DNA of 64,000 bases from Siphonodentalium dalli (Eukaryota > Mollusca > Scaphopoda > Gadilida > Siphonodentaliidae). The stretch lies in the NCBI GenBank assembly GCA_032622095.1, contig CP136066.1, positions 62,900,609-62,964,608 of the forward strand. The letters run 5' to 3'. The notes under the pieces are model-generated. The model was not told the origin of the DNA. It ran no database searches and saw only the letters and a program-made list of their open reading frames with translations. Made by a program: the position numbers and the translations under genes. Below are positions 42,760 through 54,932 of the stretch, piece by piece; the stretch's first letter is position 1, and each line of letters starts with the position of its first letter.

Positions 42760-43850
42760 AAACACCACCATCACGCTAAATACAGGTAATCCCTCCACCC
42801 AATTGATATTAATGCCATCTATCTAACTGCATCTTAATGGAGGTGTTAACTTTTCCGAAACCATTTAAAACACCACTAAAATAATCATATTGTAGTCTAC
42901 TGAAATGAATGGCATTGATTGACCGATATTTTCCATCTCTATTGAGGAATTAATAAGTGATTTGCCAAAACTTTTTCCAAATGAAAATATTTTTTGCCAA
43001 ATGTTAATTATTTTTGCCATTGGCAAATTTGGTAAGCGTATGCGCGTACCCTGGTAAGCATCCAAGTTGAGCTACGTCATTAACGTCCGCCACGCAGAAT
43101 ATTATGCAAATAGGCATTGAACTTATATGTATATACGTATATAATATTGTATCAAACGGGTCTTTGCGCAGAAACAATAATTGCAACAAAACTCGACGAT
43201 GTTCTGTTTTCTACTGCAGAACTCGTGACCTCAAATTGCTACATAACTCGTTGAATATACTACAGAAGTCGTGAGCTAGCACAAAACTCGGCGATTGGAT
43301 TTACATAACTCATGAGCTACCATATAACTCGCTACATAACTCGGCGTAACAAGGTCTCTAAGAGCTAACTTCAGTCCAGAATCAGAACAAGTGTGTTGAC
43401 ATGCAAATTAAATTTTATTTCCAGATAACTCAATCCCACACACAAGCGCATTATACAATTATGTATAACACACAGCTCATGTATTAATATTTTTATCGAA
43501 TTGTTAGATCTTTTGAAATCTCTGCCAAAGTTAGAGAGCCCAAATGTTAATGCCAATTTCTAAAAAGTGACAAATCTTTCTCTGAACTTGAAAGTATAAA
43601 CTACCGTTTCCTTATCTCGGGTTTAGCCACCGAGTGTTGTTTATTAGCACGCCAGTGTGTATACTGTGCTTGAAAATATATAATCGACTGGTGTTATGGG
43701 GGATTATGGGGGATTAGGTCGATGTAGAAGTAAAAATGGGTCGCTTTAAAAGCTGCAATGTTACCCCGCTCAATAAAATAGTGCGACACAGATTAGCACA
43801 TGTGCTGATATTGATATTACCACACCCTTTGGAAAGCATGCGATCGTGTG
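42760..43850. other. No gene; weak ctacataactcg motif repeats
   Basis: Between about 43190 and 43345, actcg preceded by cataa or caaaa recurs seven or so times at irregular spacing. Otherwise featureless. Confidence 0.4.
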
Positions 43851-43864
43851 GTAATCAAAGATGG

Positions 43865-44245
43865 AATTCGATGAAGTTTGATAACTAGGGAGAGTTTTGT
43901 GCAGGAAGTGTGTTGGACGGGTCAAATCGTGACCCCGACCTGACCTTGACCTCAACATGGTCAATTCAAGGTAAAATCGGGTAAAACGGACGGATTTCGA
44001 CGAAATTTGATACCTAGGGTACCTTGTCCGGGGAGTATTTTGAACGGGTCAAATCGTGACCCCGACCTGACATTGACCCTCAAAATGATAAATTCAAGGT
44101 CAAATCTGGTAAAACGGACGGATTTCGACGAAATTTGATACCTAGGGGTACTTTTCTCCGGGGAATGTTTTGGACGGGTCAAATCATGACCCCGACCTGA
44201 CCTTGAGTTTCAAAATAGTCAATTCAAGGTCAAATCGCGCCTTTC
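43865..44245 (+). repeat. 127-130-bp tandem repeat with TCAAGGTCA motifs
   Basis: gggtcaaatc(g/a)tgaccccgacctga starts at 43919, 44046 and 44176. Units also share aaacggacggatttcgacga and gatacctagggg. Each carries TCAAGGT(C/A)A and TGACCTTGA, the sequence form bound by NR5A/ERR-type nuclear receptors. This is probably incidental to repeat structure. Confidence 0.9.
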
Positions 44246-44567
44246 GCTGGAAAGCAGATGGGAAACAGTCCGGACGAAGTCGGGTCCACCAGCTAGTGTA
44301 ATAAAAAAGACAGCTTGAAGAATGTAATGTATAACACGAGAAACGGGAAAACTTTATATATGGAAGAATCCAAATTTCCCACATGGAATTTGAAAGCTAG
44401 TTTATATTATAATTATATTATAATTTATATTTATGGGTAATATGATCTTGGTGGCGTTACCATTTCTGACTATAGTTGTCTTGTTACACTTGGTCGTGGA
44501 CATGTATGTGCGGGCTGTGTGCACCTGGTTGTCTGTGCGGTCGGATCGGGCGGGTGTTGTCTGTATG

Positions 44568-44741
44568 TTACAATACACCAAATACAAATTAGTAGAGTTA
44601 TTTCCCCTGGCACCACCAAGCCAGGATTAGCATAACAAAAATTCTGGCAGCTGAATGGTCAATGATACATGGATGAAAAGTGCACGAAAAATGCACAAAA
44701 GTGTTTCCCGTCGAGAAACATCAAATATAGCCACATGGTAA
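44568..44741 (+). repeat. Direct repeat (left), ~175 bp
   Basis: Closely matches 45546-45722 from ttacaatacacca to gccacatggtaaac. A tggcgccggaacc sequence at 44780 resembles a retroviral-type primer-binding site 38 bp beyond its end. Confidence 0.75.
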
Positions 44742-45545
44742 ACATTGGAAACATAAAGCACATGATACGACAGCTTATTTGGCGCCGGAACCGTCCAATA
44801 AAATTACAAATTAATCCCTCTCATGCCATTTCTGCTTCTCGTTGTAGAACCGAAAATTACTATTTTCGACCTATTTTTGGGGCCCAATGATGCCCCTTTA
44901 ATGAATGTGAGACCATTTTTGTTGGCGCCCGTCAAACCTAGACGAACGCCAAGGCAGATTTGTCGGGTTTGGGTACGACATGAGAGTAAAGCGTGACGGC
45001 AGTATGGACCATACCCAAAAATATGATGCAAAATCGGACCAGATTCGGGTCAAACGAAGTCGAATTGCCCCTATTAGATGACAGGTTGACAGAAAAGCCT
45101 ATCCTGGAAGTTTGCAAAATGGTTCGACTATCCAAAGCGCACAGATTTCCGCCAATAAATATATTCTTGTGAAGGGTTAATTTTGGTTTTCTGTCGATTT
45201 TTTTCGAAAATTGTGTAGGTGCGCCCAATGTGAAACCTAAGTGCGCCCAATTCGCCTAGCGAATCGTAATGGCATATTTTCTGGAAGTGGTATCTACAAG
45301 CTATGATATCGACAACCTGTATGTACATCGTCATTGTTTACTTTGCCAAAATTCACCTAAAATGAAAAAAATTGACATTCAAGTCAATGTAATTTTTTTG
45401 CAAATTCAGCTGGTGACAGAAAATCGTTAATAAAGTAAGAACACAGACATGTTTCGAATCAAATTTATTTCTTTTGAATATATGTAAATGGACGCAATTT
45501 AATATCGTTCGGGCGACTTTCTTGTCTTTCCACTTGACCACTATA

Positions 45546-45722
45546 GGTTACAATACACCATATCCAAATTAGTAGAGTGATTCCCCTGGCACCCCCAAGC
45601 TAGGATCAGCATAACAAAATTCTGGCAGCTGAATGGTCAATGATACATGGATGAACAGCACACGAAAAAATGCACAAAAGTGTTTCCCGCCGAAAAACAT
45701 CAAATATAGCCACATGGTAAAC
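45546..45722 (+). repeat. Direct repeat (right), ~175 bp
   Basis: Second copy, same orientation, 978 bp downstream. The pair could be LTRs of a small non-autonomous LTR element, but neither TG...CA ends nor a target duplication is clear. Confidence 0.75.
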
Positions 45723-46197
45723 GGTTATGGCTGTGCAAATGGCGAATAATTTATGGGAGGTGTTTGTGTTTTGTTCGATGTCATTTTTTTCTCAATTTTA
45801 AGGGTAGTGTGACGTTTGTCAAGCTGCATTGTGATCCAGCACGTTTACAAGTACCTTTGGCACATTTCCGTGTGTCTAAAAGGACGTTCTTTAATTTTAA
45901 ATACTCGTGCAGGGTCAACCCTTTCCTGTGAATACAGACCAGCGGGATTGGTTAACACTGAGGCCTATGTAAATCATTTGGTGTATTGTAACTTGTATGC
46001 GTGTGTATGTGTCTTTGTGTGGGCGGGCCCTTTCTTTGAGCGACCGTGTCGGTACGTCGTCGCCGTCGATGTGTGTCCCAGTTATACGACATGGGTTGAG
46101 GATACTGTACCGACACAGCAATTTGGTCCGATATTGAATTTATATAGGCCATCTTGATAACACAATCAAAAGTTAATTTGTTTATTGATTGCACCCA

Positions 46198-46320
46198 TAC
46201 GGTCAGATGCTCGTAGCGCGTGTTTATATATAACCATGGTATATGCGAGAAATACACAATGAAAACACACTCCACAGTTTGGATCGATAAACGATGCCCT
46301 GTGTATTTTGATGTTGCGTT
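46198..46320 (+). repeat. Dispersed repeat, partner at 32653-32770
   Basis: Collinear diverged copy (cggtcagatgc, atgcgagaaatacaca, ctgtgtatttt). Confidence 0.5.
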
Positions 46321-46889
46321 TTTTGTGGTCTTCCGTATCATTTCTGCAACACACTATCGTCTTACTCGCAGCACGATGTTACCGTGTGCTCGCCACGGAA
46401 GCGTGCTCAATCAGAGTATGGTCAATATATTGCCGCCGGTGCAGTGTATTCTCGGATAGAAAACAAATAGGCCTATGACGAAAGCAGAAACTAAGTCGCG
46501 AGGGGCACCCATGTTTGCGTCTGGGATATTTGGCACTCGAGACTTGGCTAGAGGTTTTCGTTGGGGTGATCTCCACCTTGGAATTTCCAACTGCACCCCA
46601 TCCCATTGAACCACACCAAGCTCACAAGTTTGCATAATTCAATGTGCACACCCGCCCACGGTGCTTTGATTTTTTCCAAATGTTCCCTCACAGACTACTA
46701 GACCGTAGCCTATTCTAAATGAACCAGTAGTCCTGTGGCCACTGGCCATGCAGGGGGATGCAAAGGATGGTTCGACCCAGTATGAGATCATAAATCCTAA
46801 CATCTAGTGATATAACGCCAGACAAATTTACACCCCGATTTATTTTTTCTTAAATTAATTAGCAAGTAACTACTGGCAAATTTATAGGC

Positions 46890-47190
46890 CACAGAACACA
46901 CGGGTCTGTCGATGGTTAGGCCCGATGTGAGAACATTTAGAAAATCTGAACATGAAAATTTGACAATCCTAGCATCTAGACTGTCCTCAATTCGGGGAAA
47001 TTTTTAACCCGACACTCACCCTTAGGTTTGAAAATTGCCAACTGATGGCCATTTCAGTCCAGAATGAAAGGGAAATATGCAAATGTTGGTCTAAAACAAC
47101 AAATTCGTCACTAAGAAATTGTTGAAAAATAAATCAAACTACGAGAACAATTTCAACCTAATTTTGGTGTGAATTTCCAGGGGGCTACAT
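46890..47190 (+). repeat. Dispersed repeat, uninterrupted partner of 6690-7400
   Basis: Blocks ctagcatctagactgtcctcaa, tggccat-tcagtcca and atatgcaaatgttggtcta match 6690-6945. It continues without interruption through the site occupied by the MITE at 6951-7342. Confidence 0.8.
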
Positions 47191-47369
47191 CTAGGAACGA
47201 ATGTACAGTACAGCATATGGACTTGCCTCAACGGATCAAAACCTGAAGATGCAAATAATTGCTGAAAGGCCTAGTTTTATAAGATCCAGAATAAAAAACT
47301 TCGGACCATGTTCATTTTTCTGATTAATATATAAACTCTGCACGCATCTTTCTTCTTTTCTACACACAC

Positions 47370-47403
47370 ATATATATATCTATATATATATATATATATA
47401 TAG

Positions 47404-47444
<41 letters not shown>
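47370..47444. repeat. (TA)n microsatellite
   Basis: Compound TA run with single C and G interruptions. Confidence 0.95.
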
Positions 47445-47445
<1 letters not shown>

Positions 47446-47743
47446 CCTAATATATACAGTTGTCACAATCATGTCAAAATACATGTACAGCTGCAATCAA
47501 GGCGTAATGCTTGGTCATTTGCTCGCACTCAGACTTATATTAGTGTAGCGACACTTATCCAGAAAGTTCGTACTCAATGGCTTCGATACACTAAATATGT
47601 CATGTACAACTTGACACCGTAGACCACAATTGGTATGTTTTCTAAACAATACAAATAATTAATTGGATCCATTAATAGGATGTCATTATTTCTAGTTATC
47701 AATCGTCTAGTTTGAAGATCGTTCAGCTTCCCGTCGCCCGCAA

Positions 47744-48115
47744 GCGGTGTAGTCCAGGGGATGGTAGGACCCCTCGTGCGGTGTAGTCCAGGGGATGGTA
47801 GGACCCCTCCTGCGGTGTAGTCCAGTGGGTGGTAGGACCCCTCGTACGGTGTAGTCCAGGGGATGGTAGTACCCCTCCTGCGGTGTAGTCCAGTGGATGG
47901 TAGGACCCCTCGTGCGGTGTAGTCCAGGGGATTGTAGGACCCTCGTGCGGTGTAGTCCATGGATGGTAGGACCCCTCGTGCGGTGTAGTCCAGGGGATGG
48001 TAGGACCCCTCGTGCGGTGTAGTCCAGGGGATGGTAGGACCCCTCGTGCAGTGTAGTCCAGGGGATGGTAGGACACCTCGTGTGGTGTCGTCCAGGGGAT
48101 GGTAGGACCCCTCGT
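47744..48115. repeat. 34-bp minisatellite, 11 units
   Basis: Unit built around gcggtgtagtccaggggatg and gtaggacccctcgt; nine 34-bp and two 33-bp units. Because 34 is not a multiple of three, all three minus-strand frames stay open through the array and give repetitive peptides (such as TIPWTTPHEGSYHPLDYTA). These are by-products of the repeat, not evidence of a gene. Confidence 0.97.
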
Positions 48116-48276
48116 GCACCCCCATAACTTGAGTAATTTGGGATTTTCGTGTACCCTAATGTATATTGTTTAGGAAACATGATGTTAACAGCAAATATTG
48201 CCACTTTATTGGGCGTTTTCTAAGCCATTGATAATGTTTTCGGGGCGTTCCAAATAGCGTATTGTTACCAGAACAC

Positions 48277-48328
48277 CGGGCCGCGGGCCGATAATGAAAA
48301 ACTATGTTCATTATCGGCCCGCGGCCCG
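48277..48328. repeat. GC-rich perfect hairpin
   Basis: cgggccgcgggccgataatg and its complement around a short aaactatg centre. Related gggccgctaata and gggccgttaata motifs lie at 48667 and 48708. Confidence 0.85.
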
Positions 48329-48839
48329 ACAACTGACCGGAAGTTAGATATATTTTATTATCACGCGAGTTACGTCACTTCAATATCAGACTTACCGTGT
48401 TTATTTCAAGAAAATAATGGGAAAATACACACTGTAGTGGTTTTATGATTGGAAATCACGGTATATGGTTGAATTATTGTCTCAAGCGTAAATATGCATA
48501 AATAACTTTAGCTGTCAAACTCTCATCGTTTGTCACTCGTCTTCAATGCTGGTTTCTATTCATTTATATGTTCTTGGAAATATCTTTCTCTTAATCTAGG
48601 CCTACTTCATTATTCCACTGGGTCAAATGTCCAAATATGTGGTAATAGTAGTAATAACTTCGTCTCGGGCCGCTAATAGGCCCTTGGGCTGTTAATCATT
48701 CCTGCCGGGCCGTTAATAACCCATAACGCCCTCAAATATCATGTTATTGTTATAATATTTTGGGCCCTGGGTCATTGTGATCGGATTTTAACAGGCGATG
48801 TGTCGTTTTGTAGGTATTGGAATACTCTAGCCTCAGATA

Positions 48840-49396
48840 TTAACGAATATATGATTGAATCTTTGGTCGTTTTCCAGCATAGTAGAGTGGTATTCCTTTT
48901 TGACATGAACTAAGGGAACGTCTCTCGGTTCGTGACTTGGAGTGAATGGGAGGAGATGCTGAGTTGGGAGAATTTTGAATAATGCAGCCAATGGTTCCAT
49001 GAAATTTAACGCCTCCACTCAATGTCTCCTGGTTAATATCTGTGTTATCATATGCTATGGTCACAGGCTCACCCACACATAGTGATTCGGGAATAACAGT
49101 CTTCTTTGACTCACTCAAAATTTCGGCGACAGTAGTTTCAGATTCCCTTATATATTCGTTGGACACACCATGACCGAATCTATTTAGCAAGCGAACAACT
49201 TCTGTAGACCCTGTTGTTTGGCGAACTGTCCAGGGAAGAGCTATTTGTTTTGGCATCACGATTTTTCCGTTTGATGAGCGATACACAAGATCTTGTGCTA
49301 TACTTAAGATCTGTCTGTGGGTCGTTGGTCCAACCTGGTCCAACCATCCAGATGAATAATGGACTTTTTCAATGTATACATTATAACTGAATGGGG
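48840..49396 (-). CDS. Fragment of an uncharacterised protein family common in marine invertebrates
   Basis: An open frame of about 185 codons on the minus strand, without a convincing ATG. Features: an N-terminal QILSIAQDLVYRSSNGK, then PKQIALPWTVRQTTGSTEVV and LNRFGHGVSNEYIRE, then VTIAYDNTDINQETLSGGVK followed by FHGT. The pattern of a helical segment with a gHgvSy-like motif followed by a DN-DINxETL box is one I recall from large uncharacterised, often multicopy proteins of cnidarians and molluscs. That recollection cannot be checked here. The last ~45 residues lose the pattern, suggesting an intron or frameshift at about 48975. It may be mobile-element-borne. Confidence 0.45.
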
Positions 49397-49399
49397 GTG

Positions 49400-49878
49400 T
49401 CTATTTATTTAATAATTAAAATGTTGAACAAACACAAAGGAAACATGTGTGTGTTATAAATAGCTTTCTATATGCCACGTTGTTACGCTCATACATCAAA
49501 TTAAATCTTTAAAAAAGAAAACATGAAGCAATATTATCAGTAAATGCTCTTTATTTCAGATGTAGTCCATCTAATAATGAGAACAAGACCAACTATTATG
49601 ATGCAGTGGCCTGTCCTGTCATGTTGGCATATAATCCTTATTCACAAACCTATATAGACTATCATATCCTTCAGGTTTCACAATACAGATAATGGACCCA
49701 TACAAGTACAGACCTAGTTTCAGACCTTCTAGACATGGTTAATCATCTGGTTGAAATCACAATCATGACAAGGAATAGTGTAGCTAAGAGCCAAATACTG
49801 CATTTTTATATTTATTTGTAAAATTCAGAGAAAAACTTTTTAAAAAAAACTTTAAAAAACAAAATCATTAAACGTCCT
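49400..49878. other. No gene recognised
   Basis: AT-rich; no repeat partner in the window. Confidence 0.4.
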
Positions 49879-49882
49879 TTAA

Positions 49883-50376
49883 AGGCACGTGAGGCCTTAG
49901 TTGTCGGAAATATTCATATTTGTTCCAATCACCGTAAACAGAAAAACATTAAAACGCATACAGTTTCGTTAATATATACCATGACCATCGCGTAAACAGC
50001 ATGTTATCATAAAGACCTACTATATTTTACCTAAGCAAGAGCCTGATTGTGTTACAGAAGACAGCACAATGCTACTGGCTAATCACACACAAATGGCATA
50101 AACGCTCTTTATTAGTTCCATATCAGGAATTGACCAACAAAGAACGCTCTTTATGTTTACCATCATAATATAAACAAACACCAGAAAAGTAACTTTTTAA
50201 GCTTTTGTTTACACAACACTGGTCAAACATATGACAATAACATACTGTTTATGCGATATTTCTTATTTGTATACGGACAAAGTATGTCTACATTTTGATG
50301 TTCTTTCTGTTTGTGGCGGTTTTTGACGGGTGGAAATATTTTCACAGCATACCCACCGCCAAGGCCAACCGTACCT
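49883..50376. mobile_element. TTAA element, family AGGCACG, copy 2 (494 bp)
   Basis: TTAA at 49879-49882 and 50377-50380. Ends AGGCACGTGAGGCC and (complement) AGGTACGGTTGGCC. No reading frame of note. Reads the same as 53991-54484 base for base as far as I can compare. Confidence 0.9.
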
Positions 50377-50850
50377 TTAAATATCATTTTTTTTATACAT
50401 TTTTAATGGAAAAATATTAAACAAACTACATATTTATTATCACAACACCATTCAAGCATGTTTTAATAATCAGAGTGGTGAATTGATGCATTAATTTTAT
50501 CTGCAGATGGAAAATCCAAGGTATACCTAAATTTCAGAATAATGAGTGGCGGCCATTTTGAATTCAAGATGGCGGTCATTTTGGACACTTTTTAGAGTTG
50601 GTAACAAGCTGATTCTGACCCCCTAGGAGTACTCTCCAAGATTAAACAATAAAACCAACAGCGTTTGGTGTGTCATGCTACGCCCCCCGTAGCCGCCTGA
50701 CTATTACTCTTTCCTCATTATAGGAGGTAGACTGCCCCTCTCGACGAAGCAATTAACTTAACCCCTATACAAAGAATTATAGATAGAATTGCCTATTTTT
50801 GCTGAGAAATATAAATAGTTAACATTTAACGCCCTCCAAAGTTGTATTAA

Positions 50851-51311
50851 AGGTACTCAATCCGATCAGACGGTCCCCATACCATCAAGATACAACAACA
50901 ACAACATTTCTTCAATATACGCTTTAGTTATCAGAATCGATTTATTGCAACAAAATAATGCTAACCACTGTCAACTATCGTATAAAATTTCCCAAAACTT
51001 GTTATTTATCAACATTTTGTTCAGCAAAATATGGCCGTATTATGACTAAAGTATCACGAAATATGACCGTATTACCAGTTGATTTTAGAGTTGTCCATGT
51101 TCATCCGCAATTTTGTCCGAGACCCTCCGTTTGACCACGTGTTTCTGGGTCACATATTATTACATATCTCGAGAAATAACAAACTTCAAAATTCGATATC
51201 TGATCACTCTGAGCTTTGATGGGTGTGGGGTGGGTTCATCGACTCGAATCAAATATTTTTCACTCCCGAAGCTAATAGTAATTTAGGAGCGTCTGATCGG
51301 ATTGAGTACCT
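50851..51311. mobile_element. TTAA element, family AGGTACTCAATCCGATC (461 bp)
   Basis: TTAA at 50847-50850 and 51312-51315. Ends AGGTACTCAATCCGATCAGA and its exact complement. Internal (caa)n run near 50898. A complete non-autonomous copy. Confidence 0.9.
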
Positions 51312-51315
51312 TTAA

Positions 51316-53240
51316 ATATATGCGTAATGAATAATTGATTTATGATTAAAAATACGCTTTATAAGGGTGATTCTCTCTTAAATGAATAAATTAGGAGTTC
51401 GAAAGATGGAAAAATTAAATTGCTCACGATGTCAATATTTGTACCAAAAAAATATCCCTGCATTCATGGATATATGGCCGGACCCGATAATGATATTTGG
51501 CAAATTTCTCGGTCATATGAAAAGTCAATGTATCAAATTGCCTTGCGTTTGTGGTAAACGTCGCGGTGGATAGACGTTGTGGACACTGTCGCGCGGCGTT
51601 GGGAAAATTAATGGGTTTTTTTTTTTAATTTGTCCCAACCCACTCAATATTTATAACGACCCACTCGGCGCGCTAGCTTGGGTCGTGTATATGTAACAGG
51701 TGTGCGTACGTACTTGTAACGTCACACATAATTTACAGTATACCGTGAAGGTGAAATTTTTAGCCACACAACATTTTCGTGAAAATATCACGTGACTTCC
51801 GGCAGTGGTTTGACAAAATCGCGGAATCGGCATTGAAACGAATTTGCTACTTCACAACTTCCGATATGTGGCAATGGAGAATTGAAGTATTTATGAACAG
51901 TAAGTTGTTATGAATATGTTCTGCATTGGTTCATTTTAGATCAGTTCCATTTGTTAGCTATATGAAGGCAGGTACGGCGTCATGACGTCAAAACGTCATT
52001 TGTCTCTGTGGGCCGGAATCCAGACATCACTGAACGTGTCATGTTTACGCGGACAACTGATTTCCCCTCACTATAGACTAGATCTCTATTGATTGATGTC
52101 TTGATTGAGAGTTAAAAGCAACATGGCGGTTTGCGCTCCAAAATAGAAAAAAATATTATTCGCTTTTGAATTGTTCCCGGTATCGAAATAGGTCGATAAA
52201 TATCTTAACTACCTTTCTATGAGCATTATGTACATGTATATTCTTTACTTTTTGTTTGAGAACATTGACATTTGATTTTCATAGGTCCGATTTCTGAACA
52301 TGAATGAATCATGCATGACTTTTCTTTTGTTTAGTGCCAACAAATCACCCCAATGTTCCATAAATACGCGACCTCGTCACATCTATATAGTAACTGCGTA
52401 TTCATGTGTAACGGGATTGCTCTTCGAAATGATCAAATTGTAGATTGTTTTTGTCTCAAAACTAACATAAATTTTGCCCAAAAATAAAATGTCAACCGGC
52501 CAAGTTAAATACAACGATAACATAGTGTGGTTTGTGATGTGTGCATATGTTATATCAACTCGTTAAAAGTATGATTTATTATCAAAGGCCGATATCTAAA
52601 CCATATGCTATATTAAGGCATATATAATCGAAGTCTACTCGCATCCAAAACGATCTTCACGAATAATTAAGCATTCGCGTCGCCGATATTCGTATATATG
52701 CCTAACATATATGCATATAATTTCATGATTACTTGCACGATCATTCGCAATATCCGTCTTCTTACTATTGTGCCGGGGTCGTTCTATATGCCTGGCATAT
52801 TATCATATTACTAATAGTTTGATAGGCAAATTACTTCCCCCAAAGCACATCGGAAACAGAATTTGACTAATAATTAAAAATATTCTTTGCATATGCTCCA
52901 TGATGGCGCGTCACCTCACATATTGACATTAATTAATGGGCGCAGGGGGCGGGGTTCACACCGAGACTCTTCCGAATTTGAAATAAAGATCGTTAATCTA
53001 TATGCTTCGACCGATCGCCATGGAAATTTTTTTTTTTCGCTTTTGAGTTGTTCCCGGTAGATAAGTTGGAAGAAAGTTTTTCTCGCCATAATACCCACTC
53101 GACGTCATTTAAAACTGAGTATTGGTCCATGATGCACGTTCGGACATTCTTTCTCAACTTAAGAAAACTGCGTCGCGGACTCGTGGTGTATGTGGACATG
53201 CATGTTTGGAGACAGCATTTTTTCCCATTTCCGGGAGACA
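51316..53240. other. No gene recognised; one direct repeat
   Basis: ttcgcttttga-ttgttcccggta occurs at about 52158 and 53036 in the same orientation, 878 bp apart, suggesting ends of an old element. A T-run lies at 51614-51626. No coding block is convincing. Confidence 0.4.
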
Positions 53241-53247
53241 TAGTTCA

Positions 53248-53392
53248 ACGAAATATAATTCATTCACACTCACGGATTTCAGTGTTGTCTGTCGGTTTAA
53301 AGTGGTCTCCCAAAATTTAATCTCCAAGCGTTGGTTAAATTTGTGGGAGACCATTTTAAACCGAAATTCGTGTGAATGAGATATATTTCGAT
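53248..53392. repeat. Foldback element
   Basis: Left arm gaaatataattcattcacac through ggtttaaagtggtctccca; right arm is its imperfect complement ending at 53392. Spacer about 30 bp. Confidence 0.8.
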
Positions 53393-53513
53393 GGTTAAAT
53401 GTGTGGTATCACATATAAGACGGCTCAGACGAGATATGGAAATTTTTCATTGGGGATCCTGAGACACTAGATTCTGGTGGAAATACGCCATCCCGACTTA
53501 TCCCATATATTAA

Positions 53514-53712
53514 AGGTACTCAATCCGATTCGATGTCCCCATATCATCACACTCAGACGACGACGACATTGTTTGAAATAGCATCAAATTGCCCAAATCC
53601 TGTTATTTATCAACATTTTGTTCGACGAAATTTTGCCGGTTTGTCAAATATCTGACAGAAAAAAACCACTTGATTTTAGAGTTATCCATCTTCATCCGCA
53701 ATTTGGTCCGAG
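53514..53712. mobile_element. Truncated TTAA element (AGGTACTCAATCCGAT family)
   Basis: Starts after TTAA (53510-53513) with aggtactcaatccgatt and follows 50851 onward to ttcatccgcaattt-gtccgaga, then stops. The right half is missing. Confidence 0.85.
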
Positions 53713-54932
53713 ATCTTTCTTGATTTTGTGATAGAGAGAACAGATAAATTTTATTATGGAAATACACAACTGCACTGCCAAAAATATTTTCTCAATTCAG
53801 GAAAAAAAAAATCTTGAAATGAGATATTATCTTGGGAGAATAGCTAGAAAAATAAGAAAAACATATTTTCTAGGTCAAGAAATGAAAGGGTGGGAAAATT
53901 TCTTGTCTGAGAAAATTTCTTTAAGAAAACACAGTAATCTTAGTAAGAAAATCCTAGTAAAAAAATCTTAGTATAGATTTTTTTTCTTAAAGGCACGTGA
54001 GGCCTTAGTTGTCGGAAATATTCATATTTGTTCCAATCACCGTAAACAGAAAAACATTAAAACGCATACAGTTTCGTTAATATATACCATGACCATCGCG
54101 TAAACAGCATGTTATCATAAAGACCTACTATATTTTACCTAAGCAAGAGCCTGATTGTGTTACAGAAGACAGCACAATGCTACTGGCTAATCACACACAA
54201 ATGGCATAAACGCTCTTTATTAGTTCCATATCAGGAATTGACCAACAAAGAACGCTCTTTATGTTTACCATCATAATATAAACAAACACCAGAAAAGTAA
54301 CTTTTTAAGCTTTTGTTTACACAACACTGGTCAAACATATGACAATAACATACTGTTTATGCGATATTTCTTATTTGTATACGGACAAAGTATGTCTACA
54401 TTTTGATGTTCTTTCTGTTTGTGGCGGTTTTTGACGGGTGGAAATATTTTCACAGCATACCCACCGCCAAGGCCAACCGTACCTTTAATGTAGGAAAGAT
54501 TGTTTTTCTCACATAAGTTTATTTTTCTTGAAATAAGATAAGTTTAAGATACTGCGATTATCTTGGGAGAATAGCTAGAAATTTAAGAAAGCTATACAAT
54601 TAATCTAGAACAAGAAATTATATTTTCTATAGTTAGAAATATCGTCAAGATATTTTTTCTTAAGTGATGCCAATTTTTTCTAGAATGAGATTTTCTCAAG
54701 CAGGAAAATAAATCTAAGTAAGGAAAAACAAGTTTTCTTAACTAGGAATATTTTCCCCAATTAGGAAAGATACATTAGAAAACAATTCTTAATTAAGAAA
54801 AACATTTAATTTTAAATTAATATATAATTTCAATTGTGTTTTAAAATATACAATTGACATTTAATCTGAATATAAAAACTTCTTTGTAAATATCATTGTT
54901 AAATGTATAATAGAGACAATAAGGGGGCTTAA
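53713..54932. repeat. AT-rich ttaagaaaa/ctagaaa-rich sequence, interrupted
   Basis: Rich in aagaaaa, ctagaaa and ttaagaaa words. The stretch attatcttgggagaatagct appears at about 53827 and again at about 54557, on either side of the TTAA element 53991-54484, so the host sequence is itself an internally repeated AT-rich unit. Its first 45 bp resemble 12012-12055. Confidence 0.55.
53991..54484. mobile_element. TTAA element, family AGGCACG, copy 3 (494 bp)
   Basis: TTAA at 53987-53990 and 54485-54488. Same length and apparently the same sequence as 49883-50376, but in unrelated flanks, so it is an independent recent insertion rather than part of a larger duplication. Confidence 0.9.

Noticed and set aside
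43919-44240. TCAAGGTCA nuclear-receptor sites as a regulatory array
   Set aside because: They recur because the 127-130-bp repeat recurs; there is no adjacent promoter or gene to regulate.
47574-48204. Overlapping long minus-strand frames encoding repetitive peptides
   Set aside because: They are produced by the 34-bp minisatellite. The period keeps every frame open and there is no start context, splice or composition supporting a gene.
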